Position numbers and translations under genes: made by a program
Notes under the pieces: model-generated
Database searches by the model: none
The model's input: the letters and a program-made list of their open reading frames with translations, nothing else
What the model was told of the DNA's origin: nothing
Shown here: positions 42,507 to 50,927 of the stretch, piece after piece
Numbering within the stretch: position 1 is the first letter of the stretch
Layout of the letters: the number at the start of each line of letters is the position of its first letter
Assembly: GCA_947479935.1 (NCBI GenBank)
Contig: CANKBG010000009.1
Coordinates: forward strand, 1-64,000
Reading direction: 5' to 3'
Source: Comamonadaceae bacterium
Lineage (GTDB): Bacteria > Pseudomonadota > Gammaproteobacteria > Burkholderiales > Burkholderiaceae_C
DNA: 64,000 nt

Positions 42507-44924
42507 TCATTGAGCTCCTGAGTTACCGTGTTTTTGAACTTGGCGGGCTTCATTCAAAGCGCACCAAATGGCTTGAGGTGTCATTGGCAAGAAATCAATC
42601 TTTGCGCCAGCCGTTAACAACGCGTCATTGACTGCACTGGCAATGGCCGCAGGGCTGCCTAAATAACCCGCTTCGCCAGAACCTTTTTGGCCAAATTCGG
42701 TAAGAGGTGAGGGCGTGCAATGATCCACAATGGTAATGGCTGGTACTTCAGCAGAGGATGGCAACAAGTAATCCATGAAAGTGCCAGAGAGGAGTTGTCC
42801 TTCGGGTGAAAAGGCAAATTTTTCCATGAGTGCAGCGCCAAGGCCATGCGCAATACCACCGTAGGTCATGCCGTGAACCACATCAGGACTGATCATGACG
42901 CCGCAATCATGGCCACACACATATTTTCGAACGGTCACTTTGCAGGTGCCAGGATCAATGCTGACCAACACAACGTGTGATTCAAAAGAATGGCATGGGT
43001 ACATTTGAACCCGGCCATCTTCTGTAGGCAACATGCCACCGGTGGGAACTTCCCAAACAAATTTTTCTTGAAGCCCAGGTTCCATGCCTTCTGGTAATTT
43101 ATGAAAATGACGATGCGCTATTTCTACCAATGCATCCCATGACAATTTGAGAGATGGATTGTTTTTGGCCTGAACATGTCCGCCTTCATAGGTCAAATCG
43201 TGAACGTCAACGTTCAGGTTGTGTGATGCAATTTTCAAAAGCTTTTGTTTGATTTTTTTCGCTGCACCAGCCGCCGCACCGCCCAACATAATGGCCATTC
43301 GACTCCCCACAGGGCTGTTGGAGGGCAGCGCATTGAGTGAGTCAGCATGCAACACGCGAATACTGTCGGGTTCCCGATGGAGTACTTCGCCCACCACGGT
43401 GGAGACCAGGGTCTCGTGGGCTTGGCCTGAAGACGAAGTGCCCATGAGCGCTGTGATGGCGCCAGACAAATCGACCCGGACCAAGCAAGAGTCCATCCAA
43501 GTGGTGGTTTCGTTTTTGGGATTGAACAAAGGCTCAAAGGAAGAGTTGCCGCCGGACGGTTCAAGGCAAGTCGATATACCGATGCCTGCCAGTTGACCTT
43601 CAGCCCTCAACTGATCACGTTCCTTTAACAAGTCATCGTAAGCAGCGGTGTTGAGAGTCTTCGTCATCACGGTGTCGTAGTCACCCGAGTCGTAGCTGGT
43701 TCCGCTTGGAATAAGGTAGGGGAATTCGTCCTTGCCGATCAGGTTGATTCTGCGCAAAGCGATTCGGTCGAGTTTCAAAAATCTGGCAACTTTGTCGATG
43801 CCAGTTTCAATGGCATAGTTGGTAGGTGCTTGGCCAAAACCTCGCACAGCTTCTTGCGGTGTTTTGTTGGTCATCACCGCTACAGCTTCGTACTCAACGC
43901 TTTGAATTCGATAAGGGCCCACAATGGCACCCACGGGTTTGCCTAATTGAAGCGGAGACCGGCCGGAGTAGGCGCCAATGTCATCGACAGCACGCATGCG
44001 CATGGTTTTAAGAACGCCATTTTTTTGAAACCCCAAAGTGACATCAAACACACGATCGGGGCCTTGCATATCGCCACCGCGCATGTTTTCTAATCGGTCT
44101 TCAATGAGCCGTACGGGGCGGCCTAGTTTTTTAGACAAATAGCCTACCAACACCGAGTGTTTTAATCCACGCTTCACGCCATAGCTGCCACCTACGTCCA
44201 CATCGAAGTGCACACGCACCGCATTGCCGGGCAGACGCAAAGCTTTGGCAACTTGGTCAGGAAATTTAGGCATCTGGATGGAAGCCCAAACATCTAAGAT
44301 GCCTGTTGAGTCATTCCATTGGCATGCCACGGCAAAGGTTTCAATGGGAACGGTGGCATTTCTGGCCCAACTGACGCGGTAGCTGAGTTGATGGTCGCAG
44401 TGGGCGAAGTCATCTTCAACAGGGCCCCATACAAATTTGCGCTGGAAAATCACATTGGTGCCGTGAGCGGGATGAACCAGCGTTGCCGTAGGTTGGAGCG
44501 CTTCCTGCGGATCTACCACAGCGGTGAGTTGTTCGTAGTCGATAACGACACATTCAGCAGCATCCTCTGCCAAGGCTCTACTGTCTGCCACCACGGCGGC
44601 CACCCATTCACCCGCATATCGAGTGACATCAAATGCCAAGGGATAGCGCGTGACTTGAGGGGCGTCCACACCTGGCATCATGGCATCAACTTGTTGTCGA
44701 AGTTCCTCACCCGTTAGGACGGCATGCACACCAGGCATTGCCAAGGCTTCACCAGCGTCAATCGATTTGATTTTGGCACTGGCATAAGGTGCAGCCACTA
44801 AGGCAACATGCAGCATGCCTGGTAATTGAATGTCGGCCGCGAATCGGCCATTGCCAACGACAAATCTTTGGTGCTCAACCGCTCTGCGGTGTTTCCCAAT
44901 GAAACGAAACGGGGCTTGGCTCAT
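42507..44924 (-). CDS. Molybdenum hydroxylase large subunit (xanthine dehydrogenase / aldehyde oxidase family)
   Basis: An 805-residue molybdopterin subunit. FIGKHRRAVEHQRFVVGNGRF is the family opening. Near the active site the sequence is AVRGFGQAPT (359-368), where CO dehydrogenase has AYRCSFR; the Cys of the Cu-Mo site is replaced by Gly362, so CO oxidation is excluded. The catalytic Glu is Glu751 in GQKGSGEAG. The enzyme would hydroxylate an aromatic, N-heterocyclic or acyl-CoA substrate using water. ATG 44924 follows the small-subunit stop after one base. The frame continues upstream (44951) but with no start signal. It forms the heterotrimer with the next two genes. Confidence 0.9.
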   Translation of the reverse strand: MSQAPFRFIGKHRRAVEHQRFVVGNGRFAADIQLPGMLHVALVAAPYASAKIKSIDAGEALAMPGVHAVLTGEELRQQVDAMMPGVDAPQVTRYPLAFDVTRYAGEWVAAVVADSRALAEDAAECVVIDYEQLTAVVDPQEALQPTATLVHPAHGTNVIFQRKFVWGPVEDDFAHCDHQLSYRVSWARNATVPIETFAVACQWNDSTGILDVWASIQMPKFPDQVAKALRLPGNAVRVHFDVDVGGSYGVKRGLKHSVLVGYLSKKLGRPVRLIEDRLENMRGGDMQGPDRVFDVTLGFQKNGVLKTMRMRAVDDIGAYSGRSPLQLGKPVGAIVGPYRIQSVEYEAVAVMTNKTPQEAVRGFGQAPTNYAIETGIDKVARFLKLDRIALRRINLIGKDEFPYLIPSGTSYDSGDYDTVMTKTLNTAAYDDLLKERDQLRAEGQLAGIGISTCLEPSGGNSSFEPLFNPKNETTTWMDSCLVRVDLSGAITALMGTSSSGQAHETLVSTVVGEVLHREPDSIRVLHADSLNALPSNSPVGSRMAIMLGGAAAGAAKKIKQKLLKIASHNLNVDVHDLTYEGGHVQAKNNPSLKLSWDALVEIAHRHFHKLPEGMEPGLQEKFVWEVPTGGMLPTEDGRVQMYPCHSFESHVVLVSIDPGTCKVTVRKYVCGHDCGVMISPDVVHGMTYGGIAHGLGAALMEKFAFSPEGQLLSGTFMDYLLPSSAEVPAITIVDHCTPSPLTEFGQKGSGEAGYLGSPAAIASAVNDALLTAGAKIDFLPMTPQAIWCALNEARQVQKHGNSGAQ

Positions 44925-44925
44925 G

Positions 44926-45429
44926 CTATTTGCTTTCAGATTTTGTGGCATGCATCACTGCATCCACAATCTGTTGGTAGCCTGTGCATCGGCAGATGTT
45001 GCTGCTGATGGCATCTCGCACTTGCGCTTCGGTGGGATGGGGGGTTTCGGCAACCAAGGCATGACAGGCTATCAGCATTCCGGGTGTGCAATAACCGCAT
45101 TGAAGCGCATGTTTTTCGCAAAATGCATCTTGAATTTTGGTCATGACGCCACGCTCTGGTGCCAACCCCTCCACAGTGGTGACACTCATTTCATTTGCTT
45201 GCACAGCAAACATACAACAAGACCTGATGGGTTCATCATTCAACATGACGGTACAGGCACCGCAAACCCCATGCTCGCAACCGACGTGTGTACCGGTCAG
45301 GCCCAGATCGTCACGCAGAAAGTCAACCAAGCTGGTTCGAGGCTCAACCCAACGTTGTTGCGTCATACCATTAACTTGGATTTGAATCGATTTTTTGAGA
45401 ATGATGTGAGTGCCGGTCATATTGATCAT
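44926..45429 (-). CDS. Molybdenum hydroxylase small subunit (two 2Fe-2S clusters)
   Basis: A 167-residue iron-sulfur subunit. The plant-ferredoxin-type cluster is held by Cys51, Cys56, Cys59 and Cys71 or 72 (GCEHGVCGACT and RSC). The second cluster uses Cys111, Cys114, Cys146 and Cys148 (CGYCTPG and CRCTGY). All positions are intact. It passes electrons from the Mo site to FAD. It begins 3 bases after the FAD-subunit stop and ends 1 base before the large-subunit start. A second in-frame ATG at 45420 is possible. Confidence 0.92.
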   Translation of the reverse strand: MINMTGTHIILKKSIQIQVNGMTQQRWVEPRTSLVDFLRDDLGLTGTHVGCEHGVCGACTVMLNDEPIRSCCMFAVQANEMSVTTVEGLAPERGVMTKIQDAFCEKHALQCGYCTPGMLIACHALVAETPHPTEAQVRDAISSNICRCTGYQQIVDAVMHATKSESK

Positions 45430-45432
45430 TCT

Positions 45433-46320
45433 TTAAGCATGAGGCGCGCTGCAAGCTTGTGCATAGGCACTCTCCAAAGCGCGGCCCAGTAAAATTCCAG
45501 CCAAATATTTTCTGTAAGCTGCTGAGGCATGCATGTCGCTGCCAGGTTGGCATTCATTGGCAGCCTGATGTGCCACCTCCTTGGCCATTTCGGATGAGAG
45601 TTTTTGCCCAGTGAGTTGGCTTGCCAATTCTGGGAATGTAAGAGGCTTTCCGTCAACACCTCCCATGCCAAAGGAAATGCGAGAAATAGTGCCCTGTGGA
45701 TTGACCTGAATTTGGCAGGCGGCTGAGGCCATTGCAAAATCCCCTTTTCGGATGGCCGTCTCTTCAAATTCCGATCCAATTTGTGAGCCTTCCCAGACGG
45801 GCCAAGCAATGTCCGTCAATACTTCGGTGTCCGAGACGGCGGTGAACATGGGACCTAGGAAAAACTCAGAGGCCTTGAGTTTTCGTGTGCCGTCAGTTTG
45901 AGATTGAAGCGTGAACTCTGCATTCAATACCAAAGCGGCCAAGGCCAATTCGGCGGAAGGGTCTGCGTGCACCAAACTGCCTCCCACCGTTCCTCGATTG
46001 CGTGTTTGCTCGTGTCCTACCCACTTAATGCCTTTCTGCACCAGCGGCAGGTGAGACTGAAGTTGCGGATGAAATTCCAAATCGCGTTGTCTCACGCCCG
46101 CCCCCAACTTGACAGCCGATGGTGTGACTTCAATGTTCTTCAGGTTGTCAAGTTGGTTGATATCGATCAGCCATGTGGGACGAGCCAAGCGCATGGCCAT
46201 CATGGGAACCAGGCTCTGTCCGCCTGCAATCAATTTGGCATCGCCGCCATGTTGACCCAGTTGTTCGAGTGCATGCGCTAGGCTTTCAGCTTTGACGTAA
46301 TCAAAGGGTGCAGCTTTCAT
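45433..46320 (-). CDS. Molybdenum hydroxylase medium subunit (FAD-binding)
   Basis: A 295-residue FAD subunit of the CoxM/xanthine dehydrogenase type. FDYVKAESLAHALEQL is the opening. LIAGGQSLVPMMAMRLARP and NRGTVGGSLVHADPSAEL are the two FAD-binding loops, and ETAIRKGDFAMASAACQI matches the C-terminal domain. It takes electrons from the Fe-S clusters and hands them to an unknown acceptor. It is the first gene of the operon (order FAD, Fe-S, Mo, hydrolase, crotonase, CoxG), divergent from the LysR gene across 165 bases, which very likely holds the regulator's binding site. Confidence 0.92.
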   Translation of the reverse strand: MKAAPFDYVKAESLAHALEQLGQHGGDAKLIAGGQSLVPMMAMRLARPTWLIDINQLDNLKNIEVTPSAVKLGAGVRQRDLEFHPQLQSHLPLVQKGIKWVGHEQTRNRGTVGGSLVHADPSAELALAALVLNAEFTLQSQTDGTRKLKASEFFLGPMFTAVSDTEVLTDIAWPVWEGSQIGSEFEETAIRKGDFAMASAACQIQVNPQGTISRISFGMGGVDGKPLTFPELASQLTGQKLSSEMAKEVAHQAANECQPGSDMHASAAYRKYLAGILLGRALESAYAQACSAPHA

Positions 46321-46485
46321 GCGATCGAACCTTCACTCATAGATTTGTTTTTTCTCACACAGGACTCTTTTGGTGTCTAGGCAATTTTTGTCCAAAATGA
46401 GGACCATCACGTTCAGTTTATTTGACTAACATAGACTAAATCTCACATCTCAGCAAGAAATCTAAAGCCTATGTAAGATAGCGGT

Positions 46486-47427
46486 ATGAGAAAACTTCCA
46501 CCCCTGAATGCCGTTCGCGCTTTTGAGGCTGCAGCGCGGCATGTCAGCTTTACCAAAGCCGCCAAAGAACTTTTTGTCACACACGGCGCCGTCAGTAAAC
46601 AGGTGGCCACCCTAGAGACTTGGCTGGGCACAACGCTCTTCAATCGTGCCAAATCGCAGCTCAGTTTGACTGACGCAGGACGCACTTTCTTAGCTGCTGT
46701 CACGCCAGCCCTAGACCGCATCGCAGTGACATCCATGCAACTGTTAGAACAAACAGAGCCCACGGCGCTTCGGATCAGTGCGCCGCCAACCTTCACCATG
46801 CGTTGGCTCATCCCGCGTATTTCGGCTTTTCAAAGAAGGCGCGGCGGTGTAGAAGTGAAATTAACGACGTCGACAGCCACCGTTAACTTTGAAGATCGAC
46901 TTTATGACGTTGCCATTCGGGGAGCGCATCAACCTATTCCGGGCATGTTTTCCGTTCCCTTCATGACAGAAACCATCGTGCCAGTTTGCCATCCCGACTT
47001 GCTTGAGCTGGGGCGATTAAATGAACCGAGCGATTTAACCGAACACACCTTGATCAGCTATGACACCGAGCCGATGGCCTGGTCAGAATGGCTGCCCATG
47101 GCTGGGCAATCTGATTTGCGCGTTTCTCATACCCTTCAATTTGAGCAAATGTACTTTGCGCTGCAAGCGGCCGCAGAAGGCTTGGGTGTTGTTCTGGTGC
47201 CGCTTTTCTTGGTTGCGGACGATATCATTGCCGGTCGAATGTGCGCTCCGTTTGGTCTACAAGCGGCACGTCAACGCCGTTATTACGTCAATGCGCCCCC
47301 CAGTTCACAAGAAAGTCCCGTGATAGAGGGTTTCTGTGAATGGCTGGTCAATGAAGGTCGAGATACCGAGCAATCCATTGACCAATTGTCTTCAGCAATG
47401 GGCTGGGCTTCGTCCGTGCCAGCTTGA
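46486..47427 (+). CDS. LysR-family transcriptional regulator (GcvA-like)
   Basis: A 313-residue LysR regulator. The N-terminal winged helix-turn-helix reads LNAVRAFEAAARHVSFTKAAKELFVTHGAVSKQVATLE and continues GTTLFNRAKSQLSLTDAG. The effector domain from about 90 has the GcvA-group pattern (ISAPPTFTMRWLIPRISAF). It is divergent from the Mo hydroxylase operon, the classic arrangement for a LysR activator of a neighbouring catabolic operon. The effector is probably the operon's substrate or an intermediate; this is inference. The stop lies 2 bases before a very small ORF. Confidence 0.9.
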   Translation: MRKLPPLNAVRAFEAAARHVSFTKAAKELFVTHGAVSKQVATLETWLGTTLFNRAKSQLSLTDAGRTFLAAVTPALDRIAVTSMQLLEQTEPTALRISAPPTFTMRWLIPRISAFQRRRGGVEVKLTTSTATVNFEDRLYDVAIRGAHQPIPGMFSVPFMTETIVPVCHPDLLELGRLNEPSDLTEHTLISYDTEPMAWSEWLPMAGQSDLRVSHTLQFEQMYFALQAAAEGLGVVLVPLFLVADDIIAGRMCAPFGLQAARQRRYYVNAPPSSQESPVIEGFCEWLVNEGRDTEQSIDQLSSAMGWASSVPA

Positions 47428-47429
47428 GT

Positions 47430-47546
47430 GTGAGTATTTCTCGACTTCACCCATTGTCTCGCTGGCAATTCATGGAATTCATTGACGAAGCCGATAGCCA
47501 AGACCTGTTTGAGCTATGCAAGCACATGACACAATGTGCTTCATAG
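47430..47546 (+). CDS. Possible 38-residue ORF after the LysR gene
   Basis: A GTG-initiated frame of 39 codons (SISRLHPLSRWQFMEFIDEAD and on, ending in CKHMTQCAS) in the gap between lysR and rng. It is helical-looking, with two cysteines. I do not recognise it. The only support is position (2 bases after the lysR stop) and an amphipathic acidic stretch. It could equally be non-coding, or the tail of an older longer reading frame. Confidence 0.2.
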   Translation: MSISRLHPLSRWQFMEFIDEADSQDLFELCKHMTQCAS

Positions 47547-47587
47547 CCTGTTCTTTTTGTTGAGCAGCATTTGAGAATCCAAGCATC

Positions 47588-49063
47588 ATGCAGCAAGATA
47601 TTTTGATTAACTGGTCTCCTCAGGAAACCCGAGTTGCCGTGGTAGAACTCGGTGCTGTGCAAGAACTTCATGTGGAGAGATCTCTTGAGCGCGGGCTGGT
47701 CGGCAATATTTACCTTGGTAAAGTGGCCCGAGTTTTGCCAGGAATGCAGTCAGCCTTCATTGACATCGGACTTGAGCGGGCTGCCTTTTTGCATGTGGCC
47801 GATGTTTGGCAGCGTCAACCTGATGGCGACCCGCCGCAAGTGGCCAGAAGCACCCAGCCCTTGGTGCCCATTGAAAAACAAGTTTTTGAGGGTCAGGCCC
47901 TCATGGTTCAAGTGGTGAAAGATCCAATTGGCACCAAAGGGGCAAGGCTTTCCACTCAAATTAGCATCGCTGGTCGCCATTTGGTATTTTTGCCGCAAGA
48001 CGATCACATCGGTGTTTCTCAAAAAATTCCCTCGGAGCAAAGAGATGCCCTGCGCCAGCGTTTGCAAAACTTGGTCGGTGATCAAGGAGGTGGTTTTATT
48101 TTACGAACCAATGCCGAGGATTCAAGCGATGTTGAGTTAGACGAAGACATTGCCTATTTGCGTAAAACCTGGGCCCGCATCAAAGATTCATCTACTCGCT
48201 TGCCTGCTCAATCTTTATTGCACCAAGACCTTAGCCTACTGCAACGTGTCCTTCGAGACCTTGTGGGTGAGGCGACACAAACCATTCGCATTGATTCCAA
48301 AGAGCAGTTTGAACTTTTGGTGGCATTCGCCAAAGAATTTATGCCAGCTTCTGCGGCTCGATTGCAGTTGTACAAAGGCGAGCGTCCCATCTTTGATTTA
48401 TATGCCATTGACGAAGAGGTGGCCAAGGCCCTTGGGCGTCGTGTTGAATTGAAATCTGGGGGCTATCTCATCATTGATCAAACGGAAGCCTTGACCACTG
48501 TGGATGTGAACACAGGCGGCTATGTGGGAGCACGTAATTTTGATGACACCATTTTTAAAACCAATTTAGAAGCGGCACATGCCATTGCGCGCCAACTTCG
48601 TCTTAGAAATTTAGGTGGCATTATCATTGTTGACTTTATTGACATGGCGCGCGAAGAACACCAAACTGCTGTGTTGGATGAGTTTAAAAAACAACTGGCC
48701 AGAGACCGTGTGAAAACAATGGCGGGTGGTTTTTCACAGTTGGGACTTCTTGAAATGACGCGAAAACGCACTCGCGAATCTTTGTCGCACATGCTTTGCG
48801 AAACTTGCCCCAGTTGTGAAGGCAAAGGCAGTGTGAAAACCAATCGCACCGTGGTTTATGACATTCTTCGTGAAATATTGCGCGAAGCCAGGCAGTTCAA
48901 CCCGCGTGAGTTCAGAGTGGTGGCTTCTCCATCTGTCATTGAACTCTTGTTAGACGAGGAAAGTCAGCATTTGGCCGCTTTGTCAGACTTTATTGCCAAG
49001 CCAGTTTCACTGCAAAGTGAGTCAGCCATGGGGCAAGAGCAATACGATATTGTGTTGCTCTAA
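47588..49063 (+). CDS. rng: Ribonuclease G
   Basis: A single-strand endoribonuclease of the RNase E/G family that matures 16S rRNA 5' ends and decays some mRNAs. The N-terminal S1 domain is interrupted as usual (GNIYLGKVARVLPGMQSAFIDIGLERAAFLH). The DNase-I-like catalytic part has VDVNTGGYVG and IIIVDFIDM with the metal-binding aspartates. The Zn-link is CETCPSCEGKG. At 491 residues it has the short RNase G form without the long RNase E tail. It ends 11 bases from the convergent msbA. Confidence 0.93.
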   Translation: MQQDILINWSPQETRVAVVELGAVQELHVERSLERGLVGNIYLGKVARVLPGMQSAFIDIGLERAAFLHVADVWQRQPDGDPPQVARSTQPLVPIEKQVFEGQALMVQVVKDPIGTKGARLSTQISIAGRHLVFLPQDDHIGVSQKIPSEQRDALRQRLQNLVGDQGGGFILRTNAEDSSDVELDEDIAYLRKTWARIKDSSTRLPAQSLLHQDLSLLQRVLRDLVGEATQTIRIDSKEQFELLVAFAKEFMPASAARLQLYKGERPIFDLYAIDEEVAKALGRRVELKSGGYLIIDQTEALTTVDVNTGGYVGARNFDDTIFKTNLEAAHAIARQLRLRNLGGIIIVDFIDMAREEHQTAVLDEFKKQLARDRVKTMAGGFSQLGLLEMTRKRTRESLSHMLCETCPSCEGKGSVKTNRTVVYDILREILREARQFNPREFRVVASPSVIELLLDEESQHLAALSDFIAKPVSLQSESAMGQEQYDIVLL

Positions 49064-49074
49064 TATAAAAGCGT

Positions 49075-50862
49075 TTAAGAGGCTGTTTCTGTTTTGGAAT
49101 GGAGCCTGGCATAGGCGCCACCCGCATGAAGTAGATCAGTGTGGCGTCCTTGCTCCACAATTTCACCCTGTTCCATGACCACCACGCGATCTGCGTGTTC
49201 AATGGTCGACAGTCTGTGCGCAATGATCAAGGTGGTTCTGCCTTTCATAAGCGTTTGCAAGGCTTCCTGAACCAGTCTTTCTGATTCATTGTCGAGCGCA
49301 GACGTCGCTTCATCCAAAATTAGAATAGGCGCATTTTTGTAAAGTGCTCTGGCAATGGCCATGCGTTGGCGTTGTCCGCCCGAAAGTTGTGTTGCGTTAT
49401 GACCCAAAACCGTGTCAATGCCTTGCGGAAGTCGTGCAATGTGGTCTGATAAATTGGCAGCGTCTAAGCACTCATTCACCTTGACTCTGTCTAGCGTTTG
49501 GCCCAGTGCAATGTTGGCGGCCACGGTATCGTTCAGCATGACCACATCTTGGCTTACCACTGCAAACTGTTTGCGCAATTGTTGAAGCGGCCATTTTTCA
49601 ATGGCCGTTCCAAGCAGCGCAATTTGACCTGAATTGGGTAAGACAAAACGCGGTAGCAAATTGATCAAGCTTGTTTTGCCTGAGCCTGAGGGTCCTACAA
49701 AGGCGACCGTTTCGCCTGATTCAATTGACAAGCTTAAATTTTTTAATGCGGGTGGTGCGTCATTCGCATACTGTACAAATACATGGGTCAATTCAATGCT
49801 GTAAGTTGTGTGGCCAGAGGGTGAAGATTGAATCTCCACATGGGATTGACCTTCCGCCTCAACTTGAACCTCTTCTAACAATCGAAGGCCCCTTTCTAAA
49901 GCCGCCAAGCCGCGGGTGACGGGTGTTGCAATGTCGGCCAAGCGCTTGATGGGTGAAACCAACATGAGCATGGCCGTGATGAAAGCCACAAAACCACCTA
50001 CGGTTGCACCTTGAAGTCCAGTGCGACTTTGCACAAGTGCCACCACCAAAACGGTAGACAAGGCAATAGCAGCCATGAGTTGCGTTAAGGGGGACATGGC
50101 AGCCGAGGCGATGGTTGATTTCAAGGCCAAGCTTCTGAGGCGTTGACTCAATTCTTTAAAACGGCTCAGTTGACTAGCCTGAGCGCCATGCAGACGAACA
50201 ATGCGGTGCGCCAAGACGTTTTCTTCCACCACATAGGCCAAGTTGTCTGTCGCTGTTTGGCTGTCCCGCGTCAAGGCATAGAGGCGCGTGGACAATTTTT
50301 TCATGATCCACGCTGAACCGGGCACCACAATGAAAACCAACAACGTGAGCTTCCAATTGAGAAACATCAAGTAAGCAATGAGTGCCAAGAGGGTGAACCC
50401 ATCCCGAGACAATCCCAACAGGGCGGAGATCAATTGTGTGGCGCCCGTTTGAACCTCGTAGACCAATGTGTTTGACAGGGCACTGGCGGTTTGTTTGCTG
50501 AAAATAGACATTTCAGCTTGAATGAGTCTTTGAAAAAGCGCATCGCGCAAAGCCTGCATGCCATCGTTTGCAATTCGAGCTAGGGCGTATTGGGAGACAA
50601 AAAAAGCAGCCCCTCGTATCAGAAAAATACCAATTACAGCTGTAGGGACCCACCAAAGGGGGAGCGAGTTTTCTGCGAAACCCTCGTCCAACAGGGGTTT
50701 AAACAAAGCTGGAATGAGGGGCTCCGTGCTGGCGGCAACCAGAGTGGCGACCAAAGCCAACACCCAAACAGCCCGCTGTTTGCCGAAATAAGGCCAAAGT
50801 CGGAGCATCCTTTTAAGGAAGGGCAAGTCCTTATGGGGGCTGTCGGTGGCTGTTTGTGTCAT
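49075..50862 (-). CDS. msbA: Lipid A export ABC transporter MsbA
   Basis: A 595-residue half transporter that flips lipid A-core across the inner membrane. Six membrane helices fill residues about 25-330, with the MsbA-type PALFKPLLDEGF near helix 1 and a motif NTLVYEVQTGATQL. The nucleotide-binding domain has Walker A GPSGSGKTSL, the signature QLSGGQRQRMAIARAL, Walker B ILILDEATSALD and the H-loop IIAHRLSTIEHADRV. It is divergent from tolB with only about 65 bases between starts, so the two envelope genes share a promoter region. Confidence 0.92.
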   Translation of the reverse strand: MTQTATDSPHKDLPFLKRMLRLWPYFGKQRAVWVLALVATLVAASTEPLIPALFKPLLDEGFAENSLPLWWVPTAVIGIFLIRGAAFFVSQYALARIANDGMQALRDALFQRLIQAEMSIFSKQTASALSNTLVYEVQTGATQLISALLGLSRDGFTLLALIAYLMFLNWKLTLLVFIVVPGSAWIMKKLSTRLYALTRDSQTATDNLAYVVEENVLAHRIVRLHGAQASQLSRFKELSQRLRSLALKSTIASAAMSPLTQLMAAIALSTVLVVALVQSRTGLQGATVGGFVAFITAMLMLVSPIKRLADIATPVTRGLAALERGLRLLEEVQVEAEGQSHVEIQSSPSGHTTYSIELTHVFVQYANDAPPALKNLSLSIESGETVAFVGPSGSGKTSLINLLPRFVLPNSGQIALLGTAIEKWPLQQLRKQFAVVSQDVVMLNDTVAANIALGQTLDRVKVNECLDAANLSDHIARLPQGIDTVLGHNATQLSGGQRQRMAIARALYKNAPILILDEATSALDNESERLVQEALQTLMKGRTTLIIAHRLSTIEHADRVVVMEQGEIVEQGRHTDLLHAGGAYARLHSKTETAS

Positions 50863-50927
50863 TATTTGATTTTACTGCGTGTCACAATGCTAAATTAGCA
50901 GAGTATTGGCAGACATTCCTTACGACG

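Noticed and set aside
44830-45492. 220-residue ORF on the + strand
   Set aside because: Overlaps the 2Fe-2S subunit completely; the intact cluster cysteines of that subunit show which strand codes.
42507-46320. Annotation as aerobic CO dehydrogenase (coxMSL)
   Set aside because: The Cys-containing AYRCSFR loop needed for the Cu-Mo site is absent; the loop reads AVRGFGQ.
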